Shown: positions 1 through 9,324, counted from the stretch's first letter. The stretch: 39,845 nt of DNA from Prolixibacteraceae bacterium (GCA_023251475.1 JAHEYS010000062.1:1-39845); one strand, 5' to 3'. Translations and numbers: made by a program. Notes: generated from the sequence alone by a model not told the origin.

Positions 1-252
1 ACCTGGCCTAAAGAGAAAATGGATTACCGGATTAACTCAGTTGTGGCATTTCGCGAACAAAAAGGATCCTCTCTGGGGATTGAAAGGTTAAATTTACTGG
101 ATGCAAAAAGTAACCGGCTGATAGGTGACGAAGTCTTACCTAAGGAACAAAGAAAAACCAGGACAAAATTGATCAGCTATAAATCAAATTCTCCACTTCG
201 ACCTTCCGGTCTCCTTGGTCCGGTTACGCTACAAATAAATAAAGATCGATAA
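1..252 (+). CDS. C-terminal fragment (5' truncated by window edge) of a GH106-like / GH2-sugar-binding-type glycosyl hydrolase
   Basis: Frame is open from base 1. The tail 'NRLIGDEVLPKEQRKTRTKLISYKSNSPLRPSGLLGPVTLQI' resembles the end of the intact GH106-like protein in this window ('NRLTGDKNVPENQW...SKLPLSGLPGPIAIKV'). Confidence 0.55.
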   Translation, partial: TWPKEKMDYRINSVVAFREQKGSSLGIERLNLLDAKSNRLIGDEVLPKEQRKTRTKLISYKSNSPLRPSGLLGPVTLQINKDR

Positions 253-253
253 C

Positions 254-535
254 ATGAAAATCCGGAAAGTCTGCAGTTTGATTATCCTCCTCCTGCTTAC
301 CAACCTTTTGGCCAATGCGCAAACCTATCATCGCGATCCGGAGCTGAACTGGTTCAATACAAAGGAGCATTGTATTAAAGGAAAGCGATGGTCTGAAACC
401 AGACATTTCTACGACCGCCTTCCTGCCAGGGCCGAAGGTGTGATACGACTGTCAGCTTGGGGTCTGGGCAACGATTCCCCGGGGTTATTCATACGATTTG
501 TGACAGATACAACAGCGAACCCGGAACGCTACTAA
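254..535 (+). pseudogene. Truncated SGNH/GDSL hydrolase: signal peptide and part of the N-terminal domain only
   Basis: 'LNWFNTKEHCIKGKRWSETRHFYDRLPARAEGVIR...LFIRFVTDTT' matches 'LHWFDAKELCIEGKGWPDTRNFYDRLPAKAMGVVR...MVVRFVTDAT' at the N-terminus of the intact 26921-28063 gene, then stops without the catalytic domain. Confidence 0.8.
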
Positions 536-689
536 TGAAGAAAAAGCCAGGAATATAAACTCACAAACAGGAAGAAATATTTTAATCATCACGCCATGCG
601 GGATTCCATTTGCCTTTAAAAAATAAATTAAATACAAATGAAATTTATATCTTTACCAGACTAAACGCCGAACAATTTAACATTACTTA

Positions 690-1313
690 ATGGAAATCTT
701 AAGACCCACAGATACTGAAATTTGGGATAAATTCAGGAATGGCGATAATATGGCCTTTTCATTGATCTATTCTGAAAATTCAAAAAGGCTTTATCTGTAT
801 GGTCTTAAATTTACTAAAAACCAGATCATCATCGAAGATGCAATGCAGGATCTTTTTTCCGATCTGGTCAGGAACAGAAAAACCCTTGGAGCAACAGACA
901 ATATCCAATTTTACCTGTTAAAATCCTTTAAACGGCGACTCCTGAGAGAACTTTTGCAGGAAAAAAGGTTCAATTTAAAGGAGAAAGATGAAGAATATGT
1001 GTTCGAAATTTCCTATTCTATTGAACACGAAATTATTCTTGCGGAGCAATCTGATCAGAAATTGAAATATTTACAAAAAGCATTAAATAATCTGACCCCC
1101 CGTCAAAAAGAGGCTGTTTACCTCAAATTTACAGAGGGACTGGAATATGAAGAAATTTCTGAAATGATGAAGATGAGCGTAGAATCGTGCAGAAATCTGA
1201 TATACAAGGCCATTAAGTCATTAAAGGAATCTTTACAGGAGATCGGCTCTACTACCTTATTTTTACTTTTCAACCACCTCCTAAGAGCCGACAGCAGACC
1301 AAATAAGGTTTAG
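690..1313 (+). CDS. ECF-type RNA polymerase sigma factor (sigma-70 family)
   Basis: 207 aa; region 2-like 'YLYGLKFTKNQIIIEDAMQDLFSDL' and region 4-like 'LTPRQKEAVYLKFTEGLEYEEISEMMKMSVESCRNLIYKAIKSLKESL'; followed by FecR and SusC. Confidence 0.93.
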   Translation: MEILRPTDTEIWDKFRNGDNMAFSLIYSENSKRLYLYGLKFTKNQIIIEDAMQDLFSDLVRNRKTLGATDNIQFYLLKSFKRRLLRELLQEKRFNLKEKDEEYVFEISYSIEHEIILAEQSDQKLKYLQKALNNLTPRQKEAVYLKFTEGLEYEEISEMMKMSVESCRNLIYKAIKSLKESLQEIGSTTLFLLFNHLLRADSRPNKV

Positions 1314-1499
1314 ACTGGAGAGAGATTTACATTTATTTTCAAAAAAAGCAATAAATAATGATGATGTTTTAGAAGTTGATGCCTTTAGTATTTAAACCCC
1401 CATTTTAATTTCATGAAATCCTTATAAGTAATTGCGAGCTAAGGAAGGTGAAAATCAGTGAGGATTCCATGTGGACACTAAAAGACAAATTATTTTCAC

Positions 1500-2663
1500 A
1501 TGAAAAAAGAAAAGTATCTGAAATATACAGCTGAGGATTTTATACTTGATAAAGCATTCTCTGTGTGGGTGTTAACCACTGATAAAGTGAATGGGCCCTT
1601 TTGGGAGAAATTCATCCGGGAACATCCTGAGCAAAGCGATCAGATCAAAGATGCAAAGCTGATTATCAGATCATTGCAGCCAATAGAACCGGAAGTTACG
1701 GAACAACAGCTAAAAAAAATCCTTCAGAACATAAAATCCCGGCACAAGACAAAAACGCTGACCCGCTATAAATGGGGTAAATATGCTGCCGGAATTGCCC
1801 TCTTCATCGCGTTGGGTGGATTAATCTGGAATTCAGTTCATACAAAGAACCGGTTTCCCCTTGAAGCTGGCAATGGATCCTCTTTAAAGGGGAAAGTAAT
1901 ACTTGCCAGCGGGGCTACCAGGGAATTTGATACTGAGCAAACGACCATTAAACAATCCTCTTCAGGTGACCTGACCATTAATAACGATACAATTACGATT
2001 CAACCTGAAAAGATAAATCTGGCGATGAATCAGATTATTATCCCCTACGGAAAGCATTCAGACATCATACTGGCCGACGGGACCCATATCTGGCTTAACT
2101 CGGGAAGCCAGTTATCCTATCCCGCCAGATTCAAAACAGATTCCCGGGAAGTATATCTCTCAGGAGAGGCATTTTTTGAGGTAAAATCAAACCCAGATAA
2201 GCCTTTCTACGTAATTACCCGGGATATCAAAATCAGGGTTACAGGGACATGTTTTAATGTTTCCAGCTACGATGAGGACAAAACGACACAAACAGTGCTG
2301 GTGAAAGGGGGAATCACAGCGTGGAAAAATAAATTATTTGCAAAATCAATGGTGCTGTTTCCCGGTGAAAGGTTAACTTATACTAAAAGCAATGAAACCC
2401 TCTCCAGGGACAAGGTTGATGTTAAACTATATGATTCGTGGGTGAACGGCTATCTGATTTTTGAAAATGTCGCTATTACAGATATTTACAGGAAACTTGA
2501 ACGATATTACAATCAACCTGTTGCGACAGACGAAGGGGATGAGAAAATCACCTTTTCGGGAAAACTTGATTTAAAAAACAACATAAATGATGTGCTCGAA
2601 AATATCTCATTTGCCACATCTGCCAAACATGAAAGGAATGAATCGACCACTTTAAAAAAATAA
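1500..2663 (+). CDS. FecR family anti-sigma factor (module copy 1)
   Basis: 387 aa; single TM 'YAAGIALFIALGGLIW'; FecR signature 'DIILADGTHIWLNSGSQLSYPARFKTDSREVYLSGEAFFEVKSNPDKPFYV'. Confidence 0.95.
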   Translation: MKKEKYLKYTAEDFILDKAFSVWVLTTDKVNGPFWEKFIREHPEQSDQIKDAKLIIRSLQPIEPEVTEQQLKKILQNIKSRHKTKTLTRYKWGKYAAGIALFIALGGLIWNSVHTKNRFPLEAGNGSSLKGKVILASGATREFDTEQTTIKQSSSGDLTINNDTITIQPEKINLAMNQIIIPYGKHSDIILADGTHIWLNSGSQLSYPARFKTDSREVYLSGEAFFEVKSNPDKPFYVITRDIKIRVTGTCFNVSSYDEDKTTQTVLVKGGITAWKNKLFAKSMVLFPGERLTYTKSNETLSRDKVDVKLYDSWVNGYLIFENVAITDIYRKLERYYNQPVATDEGDEKITFSGKLDLKNNINDVLENISFATSAKHERNESTTLKK

Positions 2664-2714
2664 TGCCTATGAAGCAATAACAGTACCTTTTCACTGGAAA
2701 ATTTCACAAAAAAA

Positions 2715-2741
2715 CCGGGGTGTGCGTCCAACAAACCCCGG
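2715..2741 (+). promoter_or_regulatory. Hairpin in the fecR-susC spacer, copy 1
   Basis: CCGGGG (2715-2720) pairs with CCCCGG (2736-2741), flanked by AAA/TTT; no U-tract follows. Same structure in copy 2 at 10782-10808. Confidence 0.55.
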
Positions 2742-2795
2742 GTTTAGAAAATTAACTGACCTAAGGGTCAATTTCAAACAAAAACAGACAAAATT

Positions 2796-5700
2796 ATGAA
2801 ATTAAATTCAATTAAAGGGGGCATTTCACAATGTCTTCGGAAAAGTTTTCTGGTTATGCGTTTAACCTTGCTATTTACCCTTTTGAGTACTGCCTTTGCA
2901 TTCAGCTCGAACAGCTACGCACAAAATTTAAAGCTATCGCTGCGTCTGAACAATGCAAATGTAAAGGAGGTACTCAGGGCCATTGAAGATCAGAGTGAAT
3001 TTATATTCTTCTACCAGGATCAGCAGGTTGACCTGAACCGAAAAGTAAATATTGCGGTTGAGGATGAGAATATTACCGAAATACTCGATCAACTTTTTAA
3101 GGGAACGGGAAATGTATATGCGATCAGAGACCGGCAAATCGTTATCGGAAAATCACAGAAGGAGCTGGAAAGTAAGGGTGTGCCTGTTGAAAGGGTCCTG
3201 GAAGAGATCCAACAACAAACAAAAATTCAAATCTCCGGTTCGGTTCAGGACAGCAAAGGGCTCCCATTACCCGGCGTGACTGTCGCTGTAAAAGGGACTA
3301 CCAATGGAACCATTACCGATGGTGAAGGGAAATTTACAATTTCAATCCCTGCCGACACCAGGAGTCTCTCATTTTCGTTTGTGGGGTTGAAAAGCCAGGA
3401 AATCATGATCACCGGTAAAACAACGCTGATGATCGTCATGAAGGAGGAGGCAGTTCTGCTAAGCGAAGTAATTGCAGTGGGATATGGTGTTACCACGACC
3501 CGCGAAAAGTTGTCAAGTTCAATCAGCTCTGTTCAGGGCAAGCTATTGACAGATCGTAACGGCGCGACTACCCCGCTGGGACTATTAGCCGGGCTTGCAA
3601 CAGGAGTAAGGGTCACTGCCAGAACTTCCCTGCCAGGTGTTGATCCTGAAACAGTTCAGGTTCGCGAAGTTTCCACATGGAAAGGTGGGGTTGATGTACT
3701 CTACATCATCGATGGGGTTGTCAGAGATAAAGTTGCTTTTCAGACGTTGAATCCGAATGATATCGATAATATCAGTGTACTGAAAGATGCTGCCTCTGCT
3801 GCTATTTATGGCATGAAAGCCGGTGGCGGGGTACTTCTCGTTACAACCAAAAGCGGCGAATCAGGAAAAATGAAGGTGCAATATGGTTATTCCTATTCTT
3901 CCAGTACCCCTTATCTTTTACAAAAGAGGCTGAATGCTTATGACTACGCCATGCAAATGAACAAGTGGCATACCCTTGCAGGAAGAAATGAAAGTTCCAG
4001 TGAATATTATCAGCAATATGAACTGGATTACTTCAAGGAACACTCATACGATGCCTATAACGAATTCTGGACGAATCCAAAATCACAAAATCATAATATC
4101 TCTTTAAGCGGTGGAGACCAAAAGGCAAAGTACTTCATTTCGGGAAGTTTAAATTCAATTAACCAACCTTCCTTAGGTATTGGATATGACAAATATACAA
4201 TTTTAGCAAAGCTGGAAAGCAAACTCACCGACAGGCTGACTTTAAACTTCCAGATGCAGGCCTCGTGGGATAAAAATACCAGACCATCAGGCGGAATTGA
4301 TGGTGGCGGACTGAATTTTGCCAATCTTTATACACGCGTACCTACCAAACCCTATTATAAGGTAATTGACGGGGTAATCTATCCGCTGGATGCCGATGTT
4401 GCCAGAGTGATGCTGCAACAGGGTGGGGAAAGTACCTTTAACAATAATGCGATCAACTCGAATGCTTCGTTAAAATATCGCATACCGGGAATCGAGGGTT
4501 TATTCGCAACTGCAAGGTTTTCCTATTACAACAATGCTTCCAAGAGTAAAATATGGGATGTCTCTCCGTATTATTACAATTTTGTGTCTGACAGGCATAT
4601 TATTACTGACAATTTTAATTATGCCAGTTCACAGGGCTGGAAATACAGGGCAGTACAAGGCAACAGTACCTATGCCAGTTTAACCGAACAGCGCAATTCA
4701 AGCGATGGATATCAGGGGAATTATCAGCTTAACTATTCCAAATCCGTTGGCTTACATAATATATCGGCTTTCGCCGGATACGAGTTCCGCGGAAGCAAGG
4801 GCGATTATATCTCTGCTTACCGCAGGGGATTTGCCCTGGAATCGTACAACCAGATTAACGGCGGAAGCACTGATGTTGCCAATCAATCTACAGGGGGCGA
4901 TATTACCAGTCAGGATGGTATGGCTTCCTGGATTGGCCGTCTGGATTATGATTTCAACAGCAAGTATATTCTTGGTGTAACATTCCGTCGGGACGGCTCC
5001 TATAAATTTGCCCCCGATAAACGTTGGGGTAACTTCCCTGCTGTTTCTGCAGCCTGGATTATTTCCAAAGAGCAGTTTTTCGAGCCGCTGCAGGCAACAT
5101 TAAGCAGCTTTAAAATAAGAGGTTCATGGGGGATAACCGGTACCGACAATACCAATGCATGGCAATGGATGGATACATTCTCAGGTGGCGCACAGGTATC
5201 GACTGGCGGAACCACTTTCAGCACCCTGTCAACATCAGTAGTGCCAAACCCCTATATAACCTGGGAGAAAAACAGCAATTATAACCTGGGTGCAGATCTT
5301 GGTGTATTGAATAATGCATTAACCTTTTCGATCGAAGGATGGTATAAACGGACAACCGATATCTTATCCAACAGGGTTGCCACGACGCCTTTGGTGGTTG
5401 GTGCAAAATTACCGGATGTTAACTATGGTATTGCCAGTGCCCAGGGGGTTGAACTTACCGCGAATTACCAGAAGAAAATTGGTGAGTTTATCTTCTCCTT
5501 CGGGGGGAATATCTCACACAGTGTGAACAAGCTTCTGTTAAAAGACCAGGCTACAGACCTCCGTGCTTATGACAACGAAATAGACCAGCCGATGAATCGT
5601 ATCCGAGTATGGGAAATCCTCGTAAATGGCACAGGGAATGGCGTTATCCGGACTCAGGCAGAAGCTACGAGAATAATGGCTGAAAATGCAGTGGGCGCAT

Positions 5701-6332
5701 CGCGATTAATAATTTCAGGACAACAGGTTCAACCGGGGGGTGTATTTGCCCGTGATATCCGGGGCTCTAACAATACCCTATTTTCAAATACCCCCGATGG
5801 TAGCACCAACCAAAACACAAATGATGACAAAATCTGGGTCGATGGTAAATACAGTTCTCCAAGATTGGTTTATGGCCTTAATACCAATATTAAGTGGAAA
5901 GGATTTGAATTAAACATGATCGCTGCTGGCGCCGGGGCTTACTGGAGGGCCTGGGACCGTGGATTAACCTCTGTATTTGGACAATACTACAATTTCTGGC
6001 CTAACGAGTGGACACCGGCCAACATCAACGCAGGACCAAGCGCATTACATTCAATACTTCAAATCTGGGCAGGTGGTGGCACCGACAAGCCGAGTACCCT
6101 TAACCTGTATAATATGGCATTTTTACGTATGAAAAATATGTCTTTAGGCTATACCATTCCAGAGAAAATGACCAGGAAAATCGGTTTGCAGGGGGTGAAG
6201 TTCTATATGAATATTGAAAATCCATTTATGATTTACAAAATGTGTCCACAATCAATGGATCCTGAATCAAATGAAGCGGTTAATTATCCCATACTCAGAA
6301 GCTACTCAATAGGGGTTAATGTAACTATCTGA
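2796..6332 (+). CDS. SusC/RagA-type TonB-dependent transporter with N-terminal STN domain (copy 1)
   Basis: 1178 aa; STN-like 'LKLSLRLNNANVKEVLRAIEDQSEFIFFYQDQQVDLNRKVNI', CarboxypepD_reg-like 'ISGSVQDSKGLPLPGVTVAVKGTTNGTITDGEGKFTISIP', plug 'LYIIDGVVRD...LNPNDIDNISVLKDAASAAIYGMKAGGGVLLVTTKSG'. Confidence 0.96.
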   Translation: MKLNSIKGGISQCLRKSFLVMRLTLLFTLLSTAFAFSSNSYAQNLKLSLRLNNANVKEVLRAIEDQSEFIFFYQDQQVDLNRKVNIAVEDENITEILDQLFKGTGNVYAIRDRQIVIGKSQKELESKGVPVERVLEEIQQQTKIQISGSVQDSKGLPLPGVTVAVKGTTNGTITDGEGKFTISIPADTRSLSFSFVGLKSQEIMITGKTTLMIVMKEEAVLLSEVIAVGYGVTTTREKLSSSISSVQGKLLTDRNGATTPLGLLAGLATGVRVTARTSLPGVDPETVQVREVSTWKGGVDVLYIIDGVVRDKVAFQTLNPNDIDNISVLKDAASAAIYGMKAGGGVLLVTTKSGESGKMKVQYGYSYSSSTPYLLQKRLNAYDYAMQMNKWHTLAGRNESSSEYYQQYELDYFKEHSYDAYNEFWTNPKSQNHNISLSGGDQKAKYFISGSLNSINQPSLGIGYDKYTILAKLESKLTDRLTLNFQMQASWDKNTRPSGGIDGGGLNFANLYTRVPTKPYYKVIDGVIYPLDADVARVMLQQGGESTFNNNAINSNASLKYRIPGIEGLFATARFSYYNNASKSKIWDVSPYYYNFVSDRHIITDNFNYASSQGWKYRAVQGNSTYASLTEQRNSSDGYQGNYQLNYSKSVGLHNISAFAGYEFRGSKGDYISAYRRGFALESYNQINGGSTDVANQSTGGDITSQDGMASWIGRLDYDFNSKYILGVTFRRDGSYKFAPDKRWGNFPAVSAAWIISKEQFFEPLQATLSSFKIRGSWGITGTDNTNAWQWMDTFSGGAQVSTGGTTFSTLSTSVVPNPYITWEKNSNYNLGADLGVLNNALTFSIEGWYKRTTDILSNRVATTPLVVGAKLPDVNYGIASAQGVELTANYQKKIGEFIFSFGGNISHSVNKLLLKDQATDLRAYDNEIDQPMNRIRVWEILVNGTGNGVIRTQAEATRIMAENAVGASRLIISGQQVQPGGVFARDIRGSNNTLFSNTPDGSTNQNTNDDKIWVDGKYSSPRLVYGLNTNIKWKGFELNMIAAGAGAYWRAWDRGLTSVFGQYYNFWPNEWTPANINAGPSALHSILQIWAGGGTDKPSTLNLYNMAFLRMKNMSLGYTIPEKMTRKIGLQGVKFYMNIENPFMIYKMCPQSMDPESNEAVNYPILRSYSIGVNVTI

Positions 6333-6373
6333 TAAAACCTACTGTATTAACCATATTTTAAAATTAACAGATC

Positions 6374-8293
6374 ATGAAAATAAATATAAAGAGATATGTG
6401 GTTCTTTCTGGAATCATTATAAGCTTAATGTCATGTTCAAAAGTATTTGACGATATTACGCAATATAAAAGTCTTACTCCTGAAGTGGTTTGGACTGACC
6501 CTGATTATACTACTCAGTATGTCAACAAATTCTATAGCACAACATGGAGTGATTATTCAAAGAACGATGCAGCTGCCACAGAAGAGTACGGAATCTGGCA
6601 ACAAAACGCCTGGACAGCATTTAACTCCGATCAGATGTCAGTCTCTGGAAGCGGAACTCAGGCTGCCGCTTCATTTTCATCATGTTATACAAACATCCGC
6701 GACCTGAACAGGTTCTTCGAAAATGTTGATAAGGGCTCCTATTCAGGAAAAAAATACCTAAAGGGGCAAGCCTTTTTTTTCCAGGCAACCCAGTATTTCA
6801 GATTGGTAAAATCGTTCGGAGGTGTACCCATCATCAAAGAAGTGATTAATGCCAGCAATCCTGATCCCCTGGCCCTTGGACGCCCAAGAAATTCGACCCT
6901 GGAATGTTTTGACTATATCACCCAGTTGCTCGACAGTGCGATCGCTGATTTACCCGAACCTAGTGCACCAGGGGCGGCAATAGCCAGTTACGATGCATTT
7001 AGAATTACAAGACCGGTGGCGATGATTTTAAAAGCGGAAGTGTTAATGTGGAAAGCCAGTCCAATATTTTGTACTACCCCAAATCAAACCTATTGGCAGA
7101 ATGCCTACGATGCTGTAAATGCGGCTAAAACATGGTTAGATAGCAAAGGTTATGGCCTTTATACAACATGGAGAGGTAAAACCCCTCCTTATACCGCTAT
7201 GTTTTATGACAAAACAGGCGCAAAGAAAGAGTGGATATGGCAACAGGAATTTTTGTATCCGACAACCAGTTCCGGTGGTCTTTACAAAGGAATGCGTCCA
7301 TCAAATCAGGGTGGCGATGCAGAAGCGCCCTCTCCTACCTGGAACATGGTACAGCGTTATCCGATGGCAGATGGCAAAGATTTACTTTCGTCATCCTTTA
7401 CTTACAATGTCAAAACTTTTTGGAAAAACAGGGATCCCCGCTTTTACCAGACGGTTGCATACAATGGCAGTCCCTATATCTTCCCCACTATCGCTACAGC
7501 ACTTCCCAATCCAAACAGAAGGGAATGGACATTTACAGGTTCAATTGTAAAGGGAGATAAGCCCTTTGAACTTACACGTGGTGGTGGTTTTGGTTTCCTG
7601 AACAGAAAAGGAATAGACACAACATTGACTTCCAATACGTTGGAGCAAATTGCAACAAACTGGCCTTTTTATCGGTATGCCGAGGTTTTGCTCTTTATGG
7701 CAGAATGTGCCAATGAACTGGATGCCCACCGCGCTGAGGTTAAAAATTACCTTATCCCCATCAGAAGCAGGGCCGGAATTACAAATGTAGACGGCAGTTA
7801 TGGCTTGGCTTCGGTATTAAATACCCGTGATGCATGGTTAAAAATCATTATGAATGAACGGCTTATTGAACTTGCTTACGAAGGGAAAAGAGTATGGGAC
7901 ATTAAACGGAGGGTTCTGTTCAGTGATTTCCGGGCCTATCAAAATCTCCTTGGAGTTCAATCCACTATTAATGTGCCGGCCGTAGATGCCCTGAAATTAA
8001 AAGTGGCAAGAAACAACACGGTTATTGTTATTTCGAAATTGTCATCTTTAGGATTAAGCAATGACGATGTTTGGAAAGCCCTAAGCGATACGATGGCAAC
8101 AACAGCCAATTCAGATAACCTCTATCAGCAGATTATGACGGACCAGATAATCATCGGTGACATTTCAAGAAAGGTACTTGATCCCTGGGATACAAATGCA
8201 TTGGAAGCAATTCCTTCCAATGTTTTATTAACAGATCCTATGGTAAAGCAAAGTAAAGATTATGGTGGCGATTTTAATCCAAAAATCAATTAA
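6374..8293 (+). CDS. SusD/RagB family outer-membrane lipoprotein (copy 1)
   Basis: 639 aa; lipobox 'SLMSCSK'; 'GQAFFFQATQYFRLVKSFGGVPIIKE', 'FYRYAEVLLFMAECANEL', 'NERLIELAYEGKRVWDIKR'. Confidence 0.95.
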   Translation: MKINIKRYVVLSGIIISLMSCSKVFDDITQYKSLTPEVVWTDPDYTTQYVNKFYSTTWSDYSKNDAAATEEYGIWQQNAWTAFNSDQMSVSGSGTQAAASFSSCYTNIRDLNRFFENVDKGSYSGKKYLKGQAFFFQATQYFRLVKSFGGVPIIKEVINASNPDPLALGRPRNSTLECFDYITQLLDSAIADLPEPSAPGAAIASYDAFRITRPVAMILKAEVLMWKASPIFCTTPNQTYWQNAYDAVNAAKTWLDSKGYGLYTTWRGKTPPYTAMFYDKTGAKKEWIWQQEFLYPTTSSGGLYKGMRPSNQGGDAEAPSPTWNMVQRYPMADGKDLLSSSFTYNVKTFWKNRDPRFYQTVAYNGSPYIFPTIATALPNPNRREWTFTGSIVKGDKPFELTRGGGFGFLNRKGIDTTLTSNTLEQIATNWPFYRYAEVLLFMAECANELDAHRAEVKNYLIPIRSRAGITNVDGSYGLASVLNTRDAWLKIIMNERLIELAYEGKRVWDIKRRVLFSDFRAYQNLLGVQSTINVPAVDALKLKVARNNTVIVISKLSSLGLSNDDVWKALSDTMATTANSDNLYQQIMTDQIIIGDISRKVLDPWDTNALEAIPSNVLLTDPMVKQSKDYGGDFNPKIN

Positions 8294-8340
8294 CATCTGG
8301 CCAGTTGCAAATGTATTTACAAATTAAAATTGAAATTATT

Positions 8341-9102
8341 ATGAAAAAATACTTGTTTTTCGTCATTGTCATCGGGCTAATGAGTGCAATGCTGGTAAAT
8401 TCGTGTAAAAAGGAAGATATTTCATTTCCCCTTACAGGAACAGCATGGATTGGGGAATCCTTTTATGATCTCGTCGTAAACAGATATTATAATGGGGACA
8501 TTGAATATATTCTGAAAATGACCGGCGAGGGAACAGGAACGCTTTTAGTCGTTGACAACCACACTAACCGCGCAGCAATCAATATTTCAGGTCCATCACC
8601 CGTTACCTGGACTTTAAAAGGAGAAAAGGTCACCCTGAGTACATCTGCAGAAACGATGACAGGTGATATTAGCTATAGTAACGAGAACATTAATTTCCTG
8701 CGAACAAACTCAACTTATCTTGGTTTTGACAAGATAGCGGAGAGCAATTCCCTTGCTATGAAAGTTTTCAGAGGCACCTTTAAGAAAGTAGGAACAACCA
8801 CTACCACGGATGTGGTCTGGATATTTATCTCCGGAAAAGGGTTTAAAATGATCGTGCCGAGTTATCCCGTTACAATGTATCCCTTGTCAAAATACACGGT
8901 TGATACGTCTGGAAAAATTCTTGTCGATTTCTTTGGAGGGCAAGCCAGTAGTTCAATTCCAATAGATTATACAAACCATGGAGGAACCTATACGGCATCC
9001 AATGATTCCCTCATCTATACCACAACAAATGTCCCTGCAGCAAATACCTGGATGAATAGTTATAACTGGAGAGGAGTTTTCAGGCTGAAAGAGGTGAAGT
9101 AA
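8341..9102 (+). CDS. Uncharacterised lipoprotein, candidate surface glycan-binding protein (copy 1)
   Basis: ORF listed from 8305; start at 8341 (MKKYLFFVIVIGLMSAMLVNSCKKED) gives a signal peptide and lipobox and 253 aa, the same length as the copy 2 paralogue. Confidence 0.75.
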   Translation: MKKYLFFVIVIGLMSAMLVNSCKKEDISFPLTGTAWIGESFYDLVVNRYYNGDIEYILKMTGEGTGTLLVVDNHTNRAAINISGPSPVTWTLKGEKVTLSTSAETMTGDISYSNENINFLRTNSTYLGFDKIAESNSLAMKVFRGTFKKVGTTTTTDVVWIFISGKGFKMIVPSYPVTMYPLSKYTVDTSGKILVDFFGGQASSSIPIDYTNHGGTYTASNDSLIYTTTNVPAANTWMNSYNWRGVFRLKEVK

Positions 9103-9104
9103 CT

Positions 9105-9135
9105 AAAAGTCCGCCGTCAATGAAGGCGGACTTTT
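9105..9135 (+). terminator. Rho-independent terminator-like hairpin after copy 1
   Basis: AAAAGTCCGCC (9105-9115) / GGCGGACTTTT (9125-9135): perfect 11-bp inverted repeat, 9-nt loop, stop codon just upstream. Confidence 0.85.
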
Positions 9136-9270
9136 AAACATTTGAATATTTTATCAGAAATTCCGGACAAGTCCTTTCATAGGTCGGAATCGGTAGATGG
9201 GTATCCATAAATTATGATACGCATACCGATAAAAGGGATGATTTAATTTTCAAAACGGATCATGTCATGA

Positions 9271-9324
9271 AATAGCCATGGTTAACATGCCACAAAACGA
9301 AATGAAAATATCACCATGGCTATT
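9271..9324. repeat. 12-bp perfect inverted repeat, 30-nt spacer, upstream of module copy 2
   Basis: AATAGCCATGGT (9271-9282) and ACCATGGCTATT (9313-9324). Confidence 0.75.

Noticed and set aside
648-655. Possible Bacteroidota -7 element (TATCTTTA) upstream of the sigma factor, aligned with TAATTTTC at 9368-9375
   Set aside because: Both deviate from TAnnTTTG at the last base and I saw no -33 TTTG at correct spacing, so I do not call a promoter.
7152-7550. 132-aa plus-strand ORF inside susD copy 1
   Set aside because: Out of frame with a clear SusD reading frame; low-complexity translation.
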